A DNA stretch of 64,000 nt from Martinezella lusitana (GCF_016901135.1 NZ_JAFEVL010000020.1:372001-436000), one strand, 5' to 3'. Shown: positions 1 through 7,940, counted from the first letter of the stretch. Translations and numbers: made by a program. Notes: generated by a model from the letters alone, not told the origin.

Positions 1-665
1 GGCATGCGCTGGCTGGTATAGCTGAAAATATCCGAAACGATCCGCATCGAAGGCTGCGGCGGATAGATATAGGTGTTGCGGACCATGAACTCCTTGAGGA
101 TATCGTTCTGGATCGTGCCGGACAGCTTGTCCTCGGAAACGCCCTGCTCCTCCGCCGCGACGATATAGAGCGCCATGACCGGTAGCACAGCGCCGTTCAT
201 GGTCATGGAGACGCTCATCTCGTCGAGCGGTATGCCGTCGAAGAGCTGGCGCATGTCGAGGATGGAATCGATCGCGACGCCTGCCATGCCGACATCGCCT
301 GCCACACGCGGATGATCACTGTCATAGCCGCGATGGGTGGCAAGATCAAAGGCGATGGAGAGGCCCTTCTGTCCCGCCGCCAGGTTGCGACGATAGAAGG
401 CATTGGATTCCTCGGCCGTGGAAAAGCCCGCATACTGCCGGATGGTCCAGGGCTGCTGGACATACATGGTCGGATAGGGCCCGCGCAGGAAAGGCGCCGC
501 GCCGGGATGGGTATTGAGGAAATGCAAGCCGGCGAGGTCGCTCTCGCCGTAGCTGCGCTTGACGGCAATACCTTCGGGAGTGTTCCAAGCCGGCGCGCTT
601 GTCGTGCGTGTCTTGGTTTGCGGCTTTGTCCAGGGAATATTGGCGAAGTTGGGAATCCGGGTCAT
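1..665 (-). CDS. mutB: Methylmalonyl-CoA mutase large (alpha) subunit, N-terminal part (cut by window edge)
   Basis: Encodes the catalytic subunit of adenosylcobalamin-dependent methylmalonyl-CoA mutase, which interconverts (R)-methylmalonyl-CoA and succinyl-CoA in propionate and branched-chain metabolism. The first 221 residues are present, beginning [12 protein letters not shown]; the rest, including the B12-binding domain, lies beyond position 1. The family's substrate-binding block is visible ([20 protein letters not shown]), followed by the start of the TIM barrel ([20 protein letters not shown]). The start is supported by a GGAGGT at 675-680 (minus strand), about 10 nt upstream. It is the second gene of a minus-strand pair with the small subunit, but the two are separated by about 250 bp holding a long palindrome. 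Confidence 0.95.
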   Translation of the reverse strand, partial: MTRIPNFANIPWTKPQTKTRTTSAPAWNTPEGIAVKRSYGESDLAGLHFLNTHPGAAPFLRGPYPTMYVQQPWTIRQYAGFSTAEESNAFYRRNLAAGQKGLSIAFDLATHRGYDSDHPRVAGDVGMAGVAIDSILDMRQLFDGIPLDEMSVSMTMNGAVLPVMALYIVAAEEQGVSEDKLSGTIQNDILKEFMVRNTYIYPPQPSMRIVSDIFSYTSQRM

Positions 666-700
666 TGAGCCGGTACCTCCGGGGATGCCAAGCCTGCGTG

Positions 701-888
701 ACCCCCCTCTGTCGCTTTCGCGGCATCTTCCCCACAAGGGGGGAGATCGTTAATTCGCGGCGCATTTCTGCCCCGAACAAATATCGAATCTGTTGAGACC
801 AAAGCGGCTGATCCTGTCGGGGGAAGAGGCAAACTCCAGATGATCTCCCCCCTTGTGGGGAAGATGTCACGAAGTGACAGAGGGGGGT
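701..888. repeat. RIME-like long intergenic palindrome within the mutase operon
   Basis: Two near-identical inverted arms of about 47 bp (roughly 701-748 and 842-888) flank about 93 bp. Each arm contains a hairpin of its own (a CCCC-ACAA-GGGG type core) and ends in a run of C or G (ACCCCCCTCTGTCG and its complement). C/G-rich palindromic units of this style are known in Rhizobiaceae intergenic regions as RIME/mosaic elements; assignment to that family is by appearance only. It lies between the two mutase subunit genes, so it is probably transcribed and could act as an RNA-stability or attenuating structure. Confidence 0.8.
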
Positions 889-918
889 GTGCAGCTGCAA
901 CGAATTCGGTGGTCGTTC

Positions 919-2271
919 TCATGCCCCCACTCCCTCATCCAGCCGTATCGGCATCAAGCCCATACCACCCACGAGCGCGCCTAACGGCCCCAAGATCGCA
1001 ATCGGCCGTTCCGTCCTCATCGCAAACAATGTGGTTCCGACGATGGGCTTAGCGATGCGGCTTGCGCGCGCCTCGGCAACCATCGCCGCCAGTCGGCCGC
1101 TGGCGATGACGTTCGCCAATCCGCCGTCGCGCTCGATGCCGGCAAAGATCTCCCATGCTTTTTCGGCGAGGGCGTCCGTCAGCGCCTCGATGCCGCCGGC
1201 GCCGGCGGCGGGATCGGTGACGTGGTCGAGGTGGCTTTCGGCGATCAGGATCGTCTGCGTGTTGCGCGCCAGGCGCCGCGCCAGCGGATCGGGGATGCCA
1301 TGCGTCAGGCTGTGCGGCAGCACGGCGATTTCGTCGGCGCCGCCGGTGCCCGCTGCAAAGACCGCTATTGTGTTGCGGAGCGTGTTGATCTCCGGATCGA
1401 GCGTTGTGAGCATGCGATAGCTCGTCTCGACGAACAGATGCGCGGGCTTCGGATCGGAAACGCCGCAGGCCTCGGCGATGCGGTTAAAGATCAATCGCGC
1501 GGCACGGACCTTGGCCATGGTCGTGAATTGGTTCTGGTCGGCTGAAAGGCAGAGACTTGTTGCGGCCAGAACGGCCTCCGGCGAAAGTCTCACCTCATCC
1601 AGCAATCGCAGATGGCCTGCGACGCTTGCCGCCATGACCGCGAGCTCCTGCGCCTCGGTTCCGCCGGCATTGTGGACGGCGCGGCCATCTGCATTGACGA
1701 TGGTGCCGGGCAGCGTCTGTTCGGACAAACGGCAAATGTCTCTTCCTATGTCGGCACGTTTGTCGCCCATCGAGAAAGCGTCAAGGCCAAGATGCAGCGC
1801 CGCGGGCGGGTTGTCTCTCAAGGCAGCGATCAGCGTCTCCGCGGTGTCGGGAGTGAAGCCATCGAGGCGCAGCGAGATATTTTTGCCCGGCATCACCGAG
1901 GCAAGCCGGTTGGCGAGCGCCGGCGTCTCCGTGTCGATTCCGGTGCCGACGCCTGAGGCGGAGGTTTTGGAGACGAGGCAAATCCCGCTTGCACCGTTGG
2001 CAAGATCGTCATCGAGCTGTTGCAGGGCACGATCCATGTCGGGATCGTCCAGTCGCTGGGTGACCGTCCAGGGGAGATCGGCTCGTCCGCGCAATAGCGG
2101 CGCGCAATCACGGCGGCGCTCGTAGAGTGGTTCGATCGCGATGCCGTCATCGGTTTGCGAGACCAGCGTTTCCTGGAAATCCTTGCCCTTCAGCGCCCGT
2201 TCCACCAGCTTGAGCCACGCCTTGCGATCGGCTCCGGCGAAGATGTTCGGGTCGAGACTGTCGATATTCAT
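919..2271 (-). CDS. mutA: Methylmalonyl-CoA mutase small (beta) subunit
   Basis: Encodes 450 residues (start MNIDSLDPNIFAG) of the mutase small-subunit family, which pairs with the large subunit but lacks its own catalytic centre. Family features include the N-terminal ADRKAWLKLVERALKGKDF segment, the QRLDDPDMDRA block and the barrel repeat ending in LTDALAEKAWEIFAGIE. It is shorter than the roughly 640-residue Propionibacterium beta subunit and appears to stop before a cobalamin-binding domain. The start has a GGAGGA about 8 nt upstream. It is first in the operon with mutB; the intergenic gap is occupied by the palindrome at 701-888. An L,D-transpeptidase gene is transcribed divergently. Confidence 0.9.
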   Translation of the reverse strand: MNIDSLDPNIFAGADRKAWLKLVERALKGKDFQETLVSQTDDGIAIEPLYERRRDCAPLLRGRADLPWTVTQRLDDPDMDRALQQLDDDLANGASGICLVSKTSASGVGTGIDTETPALANRLASVMPGKNISLRLDGFTPDTAETLIAALRDNPPAALHLGLDAFSMGDKRADIGRDICRLSEQTLPGTIVNADGRAVHNAGGTEAQELAVMAASVAGHLRLLDEVRLSPEAVLAATSLCLSADQNQFTTMAKVRAARLIFNRIAEACGVSDPKPAHLFVETSYRMLTTLDPEINTLRNTIAVFAAGTGGADEIAVLPHSLTHGIPDPLARRLARNTQTILIAESHLDHVTDPAAGAGGIEALTDALAEKAWEIFAGIERDGGLANVIASGRLAAMVAEARASRIAKPIVGTTLFAMRTERPIAILGPLGALVGGMGLMPIRLDEGVGA

Positions 2272-2427
2272 GCCGTCCTCCGTCTCGCAATGGTCTAGCC
2301 CATGATGTCGCGAGGGAAAACAGGAGTTTGGTCAATCCGCGCAATATCTTCGCCCTCGACGCCAGCCTCGCTCCAGCCGCGCCGGTCATCATGCCGCCGA
2401 CCCGACGTGTGTTCCAACTGGTTTTCG

Positions 2428-3234
2428 ATGATGGCCGATCTGCTGCCCGTTTCCCGCCACCTGCTTGCCGCTACCGCTTTGGCGACATTGTCCGCCTGCA
2501 GCATCATTCCCGATACGGGTGCGACCGATCCTGATCGGTTCGTGCAGGAAACGTCACCCGTCTTCTATCGGCCCGAAGGCATCGATCCGCAGAGGGTGAA
2601 GCGCCTGCCGATACAGCCCGTGCCGCAATCGCGCGATCTTTTCCGCACGCAATTCCATCAGACCTATGGCCTGCCGACCTTCAATCCGGTGCATCAGGCC
2701 ATGTATGCGCAGCGAGACGAGGACGATTTCACGCTGCCGGCCATCCCCTACAAGCGCATCGATCCGCGCTTCCTGCGACAGGAAGTGGATTACCAGACCA
2801 ACGAGCGGCCGGGCACGATCGTCGTCGATACAAGAAACCATTTTCTCTATTTCATCGAGCCGGGCGGCAAGGCCATGCGCTATGGCGTCGGTCTAGGTGC
2901 TGCGGGATACGCCTGGCATGGCAAGGGCGTGATCCAGTGGAAGCAGAAATGGCCGCGCTGGACGCCGCCCGCCGAGATGGTCGCCCGCGAACCGCAGATG
3001 AGGCCACTTTCGGCCGAGCGCGGCGGCATGAATCCAGGCCCGACCAATCCGCTCGGCGCACGTGCGCTCTACATCTATCAGAACGGCAGAGACACGCTTT
3101 ATCGGGTCCACGGCACGCCTGATTGGCAGTCGATCGGCAAGGCAGCATCCTCCGGCTGCGTGCGCATGCTCAACCAGGACGTGATGGATTTGTACAACCG
3201 CGTGCCCGACAAAGCGGAAATCGTCGTTTTGTAG
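2428..3234 (+). CDS. L,D-transpeptidase (YkuD domain), predicted lipoprotein
   Basis: Periplasmic L,D-transpeptidase of the ErfK/YbiS/YcfS/YnhG type, which crosslinks peptidoglycan or attaches proteins to it through meso-diaminopimelate. About 268 residues from the first of two adjacent ATGs (2428 and 2431). This start gives a lipoprotein signal peptide with lipobox LSAC, whereas an upstream start would place charged sequence before it. The C-terminal catalytic motif is present: HGTPDW, then SSGCVRMLNQD with the nucleophilic Cys. The protein is closely similar to the next gene downstream (shared PRF.RQ.VDY, KWPRW.PP.EMVAR and NPLGARALYI blocks), indicating a tandem duplication. Confidence 0.9.
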   Translation: MMADLLPVSRHLLAATALATLSACSIIPDTGATDPDRFVQETSPVFYRPEGIDPQRVKRLPIQPVPQSRDLFRTQFHQTYGLPTFNPVHQAMYAQRDEDDFTLPAIPYKRIDPRFLRQEVDYQTNERPGTIVVDTRNHFLYFIEPGGKAMRYGVGLGAAGYAWHGKGVIQWKQKWPRWTPPAEMVAREPQMRPLSAERGGMNPGPTNPLGARALYIYQNGRDTLYRVHGTPDWQSIGKAASSGCVRMLNQDVMDLYNRVPDKAEIVVL

Positions 3235-3248
3235 TGGTAATTTACCAC
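3234..3248. promoter_or_regulatory. 15-bp palindrome after first L,D-transpeptidase gene
   Basis: GTGGTAA-T-TTACCAC is a perfect inverted repeat with 7-bp arms. It begins on the last base of the stop codon of the first transpeptidase gene and lies about 145 bp upstream of the second. No T-tract follows, so a protein-binding site for control of the downstream copy is more plausible than a terminator. The regulator is unknown. Confidence 0.4.
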
Positions 3249-3393
3249 AAATTTTCGTGATGTTGCATAAGTGCGATAGCCGTGCTCGGCTGCGCTCTTT
3301 AGTTTTGCTCCTGTCTCTGCGAACCTCAGGGTAGCCGAATCAGCTTTTTGTTGCGGGTTCTTGCTTCCCTTCAATAGGAACGATGCTGTCGAC

Positions 3394-4125
3394 ATGAGCC
3401 TGCCTTCATCCTTTTCCCGACGTAATTTCCTCGCCCTTGCTGGCATCGGCGCTGTTTCGACGCTTGCCGGCTGCGCCTCCACCATCGACAACGGCCCTGT
3501 CGTCAGCCCGGTGCAATATACCGGCTCGCCCAGGCCGTTCCGTACCTGGTTCTCCAGCTATGACGGTGAGCAACCGGATCCGGCCGTGATCTATGCGGCC
3601 ATGGACGATGGCGGCTTCCATCTCCCGGCGATTCCCTACCAGCAGATCGATCCGCGCTTTTATCGCCAGCGCGTCGTCGATCCCACAGGCGAGGCCCCGG
3701 GTAGCGTGATCGTCAACACCACCCAGCGCATGCTCTATGTCACTGAGCAGGGCGGCACGGCGATGCGCTACGGGATCGGCGTCGGTCGCGAGGGTTTTGC
3801 CTGGCAAGGCCGCGGTATCATCCAGTGGCGCAAGAAATGGCCGCGCTGGAACCCGCCGGACGAAATGGTCGCCCGCCAGCCGGAGCTCGTCAAGTTCTCC
3901 ATCGCCAATGGCGGCATGGATCCGGGCCTGAAGAACCCGCTCGGCGCGCGCGCCCTCTATATCTTCGAAGACAAGCAGGATTCGCTTTATCGCCTGCACG
4001 GCAACCCGGACTGGCGCTCCATCGGCAAGGCCGTTTCCTCCGGCTGTGTCCGTCTGCTGAACCAGGACGTCATCGATCTCTATGATCGCGTGCCGGAACG
4101 CGCGCCGATCCTGGTGACGTCTTAA
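3394..4125 (+). CDS. L,D-transpeptidase (YkuD domain), Tat/lipoprotein signal
   Basis: Second L,D-transpeptidase, about 243 residues from ATG 3394 (MSLPSSFSRRNFLALAG). The N terminus has a twin-arginine-like motif SRRNFLAL and a lipobox LAGC, so export through Tat with lipidation is likely. The YkuD motif is intact: HGNPDW then SSGCVRLLNQDVIDLYDRVPE. AGGAA lies about 13 nt upstream, a somewhat long spacing. Length and blocks match the gene 160 bp upstream, so this is a diverged tandem paralogue whose signal sequence has been changed most. It ends before a stem-loop at 4146-4172. Confidence 0.9.
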   Translation: MSLPSSFSRRNFLALAGIGAVSTLAGCASTIDNGPVVSPVQYTGSPRPFRTWFSSYDGEQPDPAVIYAAMDDGGFHLPAIPYQQIDPRFYRQRVVDPTGEAPGSVIVNTTQRMLYVTEQGGTAMRYGIGVGREGFAWQGRGIIQWRKKWPRWNPPDEMVARQPELVKFSIANGGMDPGLKNPLGARALYIFEDKQDSLYRLHGNPDWRSIGKAVSSGCVRLLNQDVIDLYDRVPERAPILVTS

Positions 4126-4145
4126 CATCGGGTCTTTGTGGTAAT

Positions 4146-4172
4146 AAGGACGCCACGAATGCGGGCGTCCTT
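4146..4172 (+). terminator. Stem-loop after the L,D-transpeptidase pair
   Basis: AAGGACGCC and GGCGTCCTT form a 9-bp perfect stem around a 9-nt loop, 20 bp after the stop codon. There is no strong T-run after it, so it may end transcription weakly or protect the 3' end. Confidence 0.55.
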
Positions 4173-4229
4173 CGTTGCCCTCTCTGTCCTACCGAATGGG
4201 CGGGCGAGATGACCTAAGGCAGTGGCCGC

Positions 4230-4694
4230 TCACTCGGCGGTCAGATTGGTCTTCAATTGCTGTAGCCGGTCGCGCAGATTGGCGATTTCGGTCATGTCGC
4301 AGCCGGTGGCTTGGCCGATGGCGTCCATGATCGCGCCGACCTGGCATTTCATGCCGGTTCCCTTCTCCGTCAGCGCAATGATCACTTGCCGCTCGTCCTT
4401 CGGGTCGCGCGTGCGGCTGATCAGGCCAGCCTGTTCCAGTCGCTTCAACAGGGGCGACAGCGTGCCGGAATCAAGATCCAGCTTCTCGCCGATGGTCTTG
4501 ACCGACAGGCAGCCCTTTTCCCACAGCACGAGCATGACGAGATATTGCGGATAGGTGAGGCCGACGCGATCGAGGATCGGTTTGTAAGCACGGTTGAAGG
4601 CATGTGCGGCGCTGTAGACGGCAAAGCAAAGCTGCCTTTCAAGCCGCTTTTCCTCATCGGGGATCATGCTGTGCCCATTTGCCTTGTCCGTCAT
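4230..4694 (-). CDS. ohrR: OhrR, MarR-family organic-peroxide sensor repressor
   Basis: Encodes a 154-residue MarR-family winged-helix repressor that senses organic hydroperoxides through a reactive Cys and represses ohr. The peroxide-sensing Cys sits in the family context at residue 23 (ERQLCFAVYSA); further Cys residues occur near 62 and 131. The DNA-recognition region is visible (GEKLDLDSGTLSPLLKRLE), followed by the wing (RDPKDERQVIIALTEKG). It is divergent from ohr, with operator-like palindromes in the 132-bp gap, the usual ohrR-ohr arrangement. MarR relatives that respond to other ligands lack the N-terminal Cys, so OhrR is the best call. Confidence 0.93.
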   Translation of the reverse strand: MTDKANGHSMIPDEEKRLERQLCFAVYSAAHAFNRAYKPILDRVGLTYPQYLVMLVLWEKGCLSVKTIGEKLDLDSGTLSPLLKRLEQAGLISRTRDPKDERQVIIALTEKGTGMKCQVGAIMDAIGQATGCDMTEIANLRDRLQQLKTNLTAE

Positions 4695-4740
4695 TGCTGC
4701 TCCGCCATTTTCTTGTTGGGTGCATTGTCACAAATTCACT

Positions 4741-4788
4741 TTGCAAAATCAAATTGCAAAAATATATGTTGCGCACGATTAAATCGTG
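4741..4788. promoter_or_regulatory. Candidate OhrR operators between ohrR and ohr
   Basis: Two kinds of dyad lie in an AT-rich block: paired TTGCAA hexamers (4741-4746 and 4754-4759) and a perfect 15-bp palindrome CACGAT-TAA-ATCGTG (4774-4788). OhrR binds AT-rich inverted repeats in ohr promoters; which dyad is used here is inference. Confidence 0.6.
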
Positions 4789-4826
4789 ATATATACAATC
4801 GACATCCAACCCGAAGGAGACATGAC

Positions 4827-5249
4827 ATGCCTATTCTCTACACCACCAAAGCTTCCGCCACCGGTGGCCGCGCTGGCCACGCTGTTTCCGAAAACGGCGT
4901 CCTCGACGTCACGCTGACTGTGCCGAAGGAACTCGGCGGCGATGGCGCTACCGGCACCAATCCCGAGCAGCTCTTTGCGGCCGGCTATTCCGCCTGCTTC
5001 CTCGGCGCTTTGAAATTTGTAGCAGGCCAGCAGAAGGTCAAGATTCCGGAAGACGCAAAGGTGACCGCAACTGTCGGCATCGGCCCGCGCGCAGACGGCG
5101 GCGGCTTCGGCATCGAGGTAGCTCTGTCGGTTCACATTCCCGGCATGGACAAGGCCGAGGCTGAGAAGCTCGCCGCCGCCGCCCACATCGTCTGCCCCTA
5201 TAGCCATGCCATGCGCACGTCGACCGAAGTGCCGGTCACGGTCGCCTAA
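4827..5249 (+). CDS. ohr: Ohr, organic hydroperoxide resistance protein (thiol peroxidase)
   Basis: A 140-residue OsmC/Ohr-family enzyme that reduces organic and fatty-acid hydroperoxides using a catalytic Cys pair. The N-terminal MPILYTTKASATGGR block is characteristic. The two reactive cysteines are in the Ohr-specific contexts FAAGYSACFLGAL (about C57) and HIVCPYSHAMR (about C123). GAAGGAG 8 nt before ATG 4827 supports this start over the ATG at 4822. Divergent ohrR and its operator region imply peroxide-inducible expression. A strong intrinsic terminator follows at 5299-5336. Confidence 0.96.
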   Translation: MPILYTTKASATGGRAGHAVSENGVLDVTLTVPKELGGDGATGTNPEQLFAAGYSACFLGALKFVAGQQKVKIPEDAKVTATVGIGPRADGGGFGIEVALSVHIPGMDKAEAEKLAAAAHIVCPYSHAMRTSTEVPVTVA

Positions 5250-5298
5250 AACGAAATCCTCTCACGCGGTCGCGTGAAAGGCGGACAAAGCAAAATTG

Positions 5299-5336
5299 GG
5301 AGCGGCGAGCTTTTTGCCTGCCGCTCCTTTTCTTTT
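5299..5336 (+). terminator. Intrinsic terminator after ohr
   Basis: GGAGCGGC and GCCGCTCC form an 8-bp G/C-rich stem around a 13-nt loop and are followed directly by TTTTCTTTT. A shorter hairpin TCACGCG-GT-CGCGTGA lies just upstream at 5262-5277. Confidence 0.85.
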
Positions 5337-5378
5337 GCAAGAAATATGCTATATCTTTTCTCAGGAAAGGATAAGGCG

Positions 5379-5762
5379 ATGACGAAAGCTCAAATAATAG
5401 GTCATGCAGCGCCTGGTGAGGCTGTTGTTATCACCAAGGCGGTTGTCAATGCCGCCGAGCGGCTGGGTTTGAATGCGCGCATACTGGCTGCTGTGATCGG
5501 CGTTTCCGAGGCGACCGTCTCGCGCATGAAGCGGCAGGATCATCTTCTCGAGCGTGACAGCAAGCCATTCGAGCTTGCCGTGCTTTTCGTTCGCCTCTTT
5601 CGCTCGCTCGATGCCATTGTGGGTGGCGATGAGGTGGTGGCGCGCCAATGGCTGCGCAACGGCAATCTCGCCCTTGGCGCCGCGCCGCAAGATAAGATCA
5701 CCTCCATTTCTGGTTTGACCGATGTCCTTGCCTATCTGGACGCCCGCCGCGCTCTCATCTGA
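5379..5762 (+). CDS. Xre/ParS-type antitoxin of an Xre-RES toxin-antitoxin pair
   Basis: A 127-residue protein of the antitoxin Xre/MbcA/ParS family: an N-terminal Xre-like helix-turn-helix (LNARILAAVIGVSEATVSR, about residues 28-50) and a C-terminal toxin-binding domain with the typical ALGAAPQDKI and GLTDVLAYLDARRA blocks. It neutralises the RES toxin encoded by the next gene and probably autorepresses the operon. Start ATG 5379 is preceded by AAGG; an imperfect CTTTTC-TCAG-GAAAGG dyad just upstream may be its operator. The stop lies 41 nt inside the toxin gene, so translation is probably coupled. Confidence 0.9.
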   Translation: MTKAQIIGHAAPGEAVVITKAVVNAAERLGLNARILAAVIGVSEATVSRMKRQDHLLERDSKPFELAVLFVRLFRSLDAIVGGDEVVARQWLRNGNLALGAAPQDKITSISGLTDVLAYLDARRALI

Positions 5763-6474
5763 GGCGGGGGCAATTTCCGGCCGTTATTGGCGGCTGGTGG
5801 AATCGCAGCATCAGGTCTCGACGCTGAAACTGGTCGATACGCTGGAAGAGCAGGCGCTTCTCGAAAATCTTCTGGAAGAAAGCAAGCCAGTCCTGCCGCC
5901 GGAATGTGCCGGGCTCGACTATCTGCTCGCCACGCCCTTTCGCTATGGCGCGATCTATCCGCACGGTTCCCGCTTCCGCCGTGCCGGCCGCACGCTCGGT
6001 GTTTTCTACGCCTCCGAACAGGTGGAGACGGCCTTGGCGGAAATGAGCTTCTATCGGCTGCTCTTCTTCCGCGATTCGCCGGACACGCCGCTGCCCACCA
6101 ATGCTGCGGAATATACCGCCTTTGCCGCGGCCATCGCGACGAAGGAGGCGATCGATCTGACAAGGCCGCCGTTGGATCGCGACCGGCAGCAATGGACCGA
6201 TCCGGTCAATTACGAGGCATGCCAATCGCTTGCCGAGGCAGCGCGGGCAGGGGGCATCGAGGCGATCCTCTATCGCTCGGTCCGGGATCCGCAAGGCGGC
6301 AGAAACATAGCGCTTCTAACCGCCAAGGCCTTCGCGGCGCGCGAACCTGTGGAACGACAGACCTGGCGCATCAGGCTGTCGCGAGCCGGTGTTCAGGCGC
6401 TTTGCGAATTTCCCAGGCGCCGTATCGGCTTCGAACGGAAGGATTTTGGCAGCGATCCCCGCCTGGCGGGATAG
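5722..6474 (+). CDS. RES-domain toxin (NAD+-degrading family)
   Basis: A 250-residue RES-domain protein. Characterised members degrade NAD+ (several by phosphorolysis) and stop growth unless bound by the cognate Xre antitoxin. The domain's conserved Arg, Glu and Ser contexts are visible: ATPFRYGAIYPHGSRFRR, RTLGVFYASEQVETALAEM and AILYRSVRDPQGGRNIAL. The start ATG 5722 overlaps the antitoxin gene by 41 nt; the first residues (MSLPIWTPAALS) resemble the usual N terminus of this family, supporting the overlapping start. The convergent MarR gene begins 4 bp after the stop. No frameshift or loss of key residues is seen, so the toxin is probably active. Confidence 0.92.
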   Translation: MSLPIWTPAALSSEAGAISGRYWRLVESQHQVSTLKLVDTLEEQALLENLLEESKPVLPPECAGLDYLLATPFRYGAIYPHGSRFRRAGRTLGVFYASEQVETALAEMSFYRLLFFRDSPDTPLPTNAAEYTAFAAAIATKEAIDLTRPPLDRDRQQWTDPVNYEACQSLAEAARAGGIEAILYRSVRDPQGGRNIALLTAKAFAAREPVERQTWRIRLSRAGVQALCEFPRRRIGFERKDFGSDPRLAG

Positions 6475-6478
6475 CGGC

Positions 6479-6925
6479 TCAGAGCAACACCGCCAGGTCG
6501 CGCCGCAATCGGTCGCCATTGCCATCGGGCAGGCGCTCTTCCAAGGCCGCATGCGTTACCTTCCAGATCGGCACGGCGGCCGCGAGCATCGCCCTGCCTG
6601 ATGGTGTGAGGCTGAGCAGGCGGGCGCGGCGATCCCTCGGATTGGGCATGATATTCACCCATCCGCGCCGCTCCAGCGGCTTCAAGGCCGCCGTCAACGT
6701 CGTCTGATCTATTGCAAGCAGTGTCGCGACCGGCCCCATGGGCGCGGGCTCCGGCCTGTTCAAGGACATCATCAGGGAAAACTGCCCGTTGGTGAGCCCG
6801 AGCGGCCGCAGCGCCTCGTCGAAACGTCGCGCCAGAGCTCGCGCCGCACGCTGGACATGCAGGCAAAGGCAGGTGTCACGCACCAACAGGGTAGTTTCAA
6901 AGGGAATTTCGATCGCGTTTGACAT
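6479..6925 (-). CDS. MarR-family transcriptional regulator
   Basis: A 148-residue MarR-family regulator. The winged helix-turn-helix lies around residues 55-95 (GPVATLLAIDQTTLTAALKP then NPRDRRARLLSLTPSG). Two Cys near the N terminus (RDTCLCLHVQRAARALARRF) could be redox-sensing but are not in the OhrR context. It is divergent from the DUF899 gene and a perfect 16-bp palindrome lies 10-25 bp upstream of its start codon, so autoregulation and control of the divergent gene are likely. The ligand is unknown. Confidence 0.88.
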   Translation of the reverse strand: MSNAIEIPFETTLLVRDTCLCLHVQRAARALARRFDEALRPLGLTNGQFSLMMSLNRPEPAPMGPVATLLAIDQTTLTAALKPLERRGWVNIMPNPRDRRARLLSLTPSGRAMLAAAVPIWKVTHAALEERLPDGNGDRLRRDLAVLL

Positions 6926-6934
6926 GATTCATTA

Positions 6935-6950
6935 ATATTGATATCAATAT
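6935..6950. promoter_or_regulatory. 16-bp perfect palindrome, probable MarR operator
   Basis: ATATTGATATCAATAT is a perfect palindrome in the 72-bp gap between the divergent marR-like and DUF899 genes. Size, AT-rich composition and location fit a MarR-family operator covering both promoters. Confidence 0.65.
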
Positions 6951-6997
6951 ATTTGTCAAGATTTGGAACTGGAAAACGCCGGAGGAGGGCGCGAACA

Positions 6998-7720
6998 ATG
7001 AACCAGGTCGTTTCCCGAGACGTATGGCTGGAGGCCCGCCGTCAATTGCTTGCCAGCGAGAAGGAGGCAACGCATCTGCGCGATCGCATCAATGCTGAGC
7101 GCATGGCCTTGCCTTGGGTGAAGGTCGACAAGGACTATGTTTTTGATACGCCGACCGGCAGGAAATCGCTTGCCGATCTCTTTGATGGCCGCAGCCAGCT
7201 GATCGTCTATCACTTCATGCTCGGCCCGGATTGGGAGGCTGGATGCCCCGGCTGCTCCTTCCTTGCGGATCATCTCGATGGAACGCTTGCGCATCTCAAC
7301 CATCATGACGTTACATTGGTCGTCGTTTCCCGTGCCCCGATCGACAAGGTGGAGGCCTACAAAAAACGGATGGGCTGGAACTTCCCCTGGGTGTCGTCCT
7401 TCGCCAACGACTTCAACTTCGATTATCATGTCTCCTTCTCGAAGGAGCAGCTCGCCGGCGACACGGTCTTCTACAATTTCACGCCCATGGATTCGGCTGA
7501 AGGCAATGACGAGCTGCCTGGTCTCAGCGCTTTCTATAAGGACGAGGTTGGTAATATCTTCCATACCTATTCAAGCTATGCCCGCGGCCCGGAAGAGTTG
7601 ATCGGCACGCTGATGATCCTTGATCGCGCACCCAAGGGGCGCAACGAAAGCAGCACGATGAATTTCGTTCGTCGTCACGACGAATATGAGGATGCCGCCA
7701 AGGCGCATTCCTGCCACTGA
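6998..7720 (+). CDS. DUF899 thioredoxin-like family protein
   Basis: A 240-residue DUF899 protein, a thioredoxin-fold family of unknown biochemical function. Typical blocks are ALPWVKVDKDYVFDTPTG, the LIVYHFMLGPDWEAGCPGCS segment with a CxxC-like pair (CPGC), FSKEQLAGDTVFYNF and VFHTYSSYARG-like YSSYARGPEEL near the C terminus. The start ATG 6998 has GGAGGAGG 9 nt upstream. The cysteine pair suggests a redox or thiol role. The divergent MarR gene and the shared palindrome suggest inducible expression, but the inducer cannot be read from sequence. Confidence 0.88.
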   Translation: MNQVVSRDVWLEARRQLLASEKEATHLRDRINAERMALPWVKVDKDYVFDTPTGRKSLADLFDGRSQLIVYHFMLGPDWEAGCPGCSFLADHLDGTLAHLNHHDVTLVVVSRAPIDKVEAYKKRMGWNFPWVSSFANDFNFDYHVSFSKEQLAGDTVFYNFTPMDSAEGNDELPGLSAFYKDEVGNIFHTYSSYARGPEELIGTLMILDRAPKGRNESSTMNFVRRHDEYEDAAKAHSCH

Positions 7721-7940
7721 AACACACCAGGACTATGATATTTGTTCATTCCATGGGAACAGGGCTCGAAATATTGTGTTTTGTACTTAGGTAAGACGTA
7801 GCGCTTGCTTGCCGGGAAATGAACGAGTCGATTGATCTTTCATCGTTCGGCCGTCACTTTCATCGGCGATGATGTGCTCGCGCTGACAACCGGCTTAAGT
7901 CGAGCCGGATGAATGCCACAAACGAACTGGGAGAGATTCG

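Noticed and set aside
346..900. 184-codon minus-strand frame overlapping the mutase N terminus and the palindrome
   Set aside because: It is out of frame with the clear mutase protein and runs through the palindromic repeat; composition is that of a high-G+C shadow frame.
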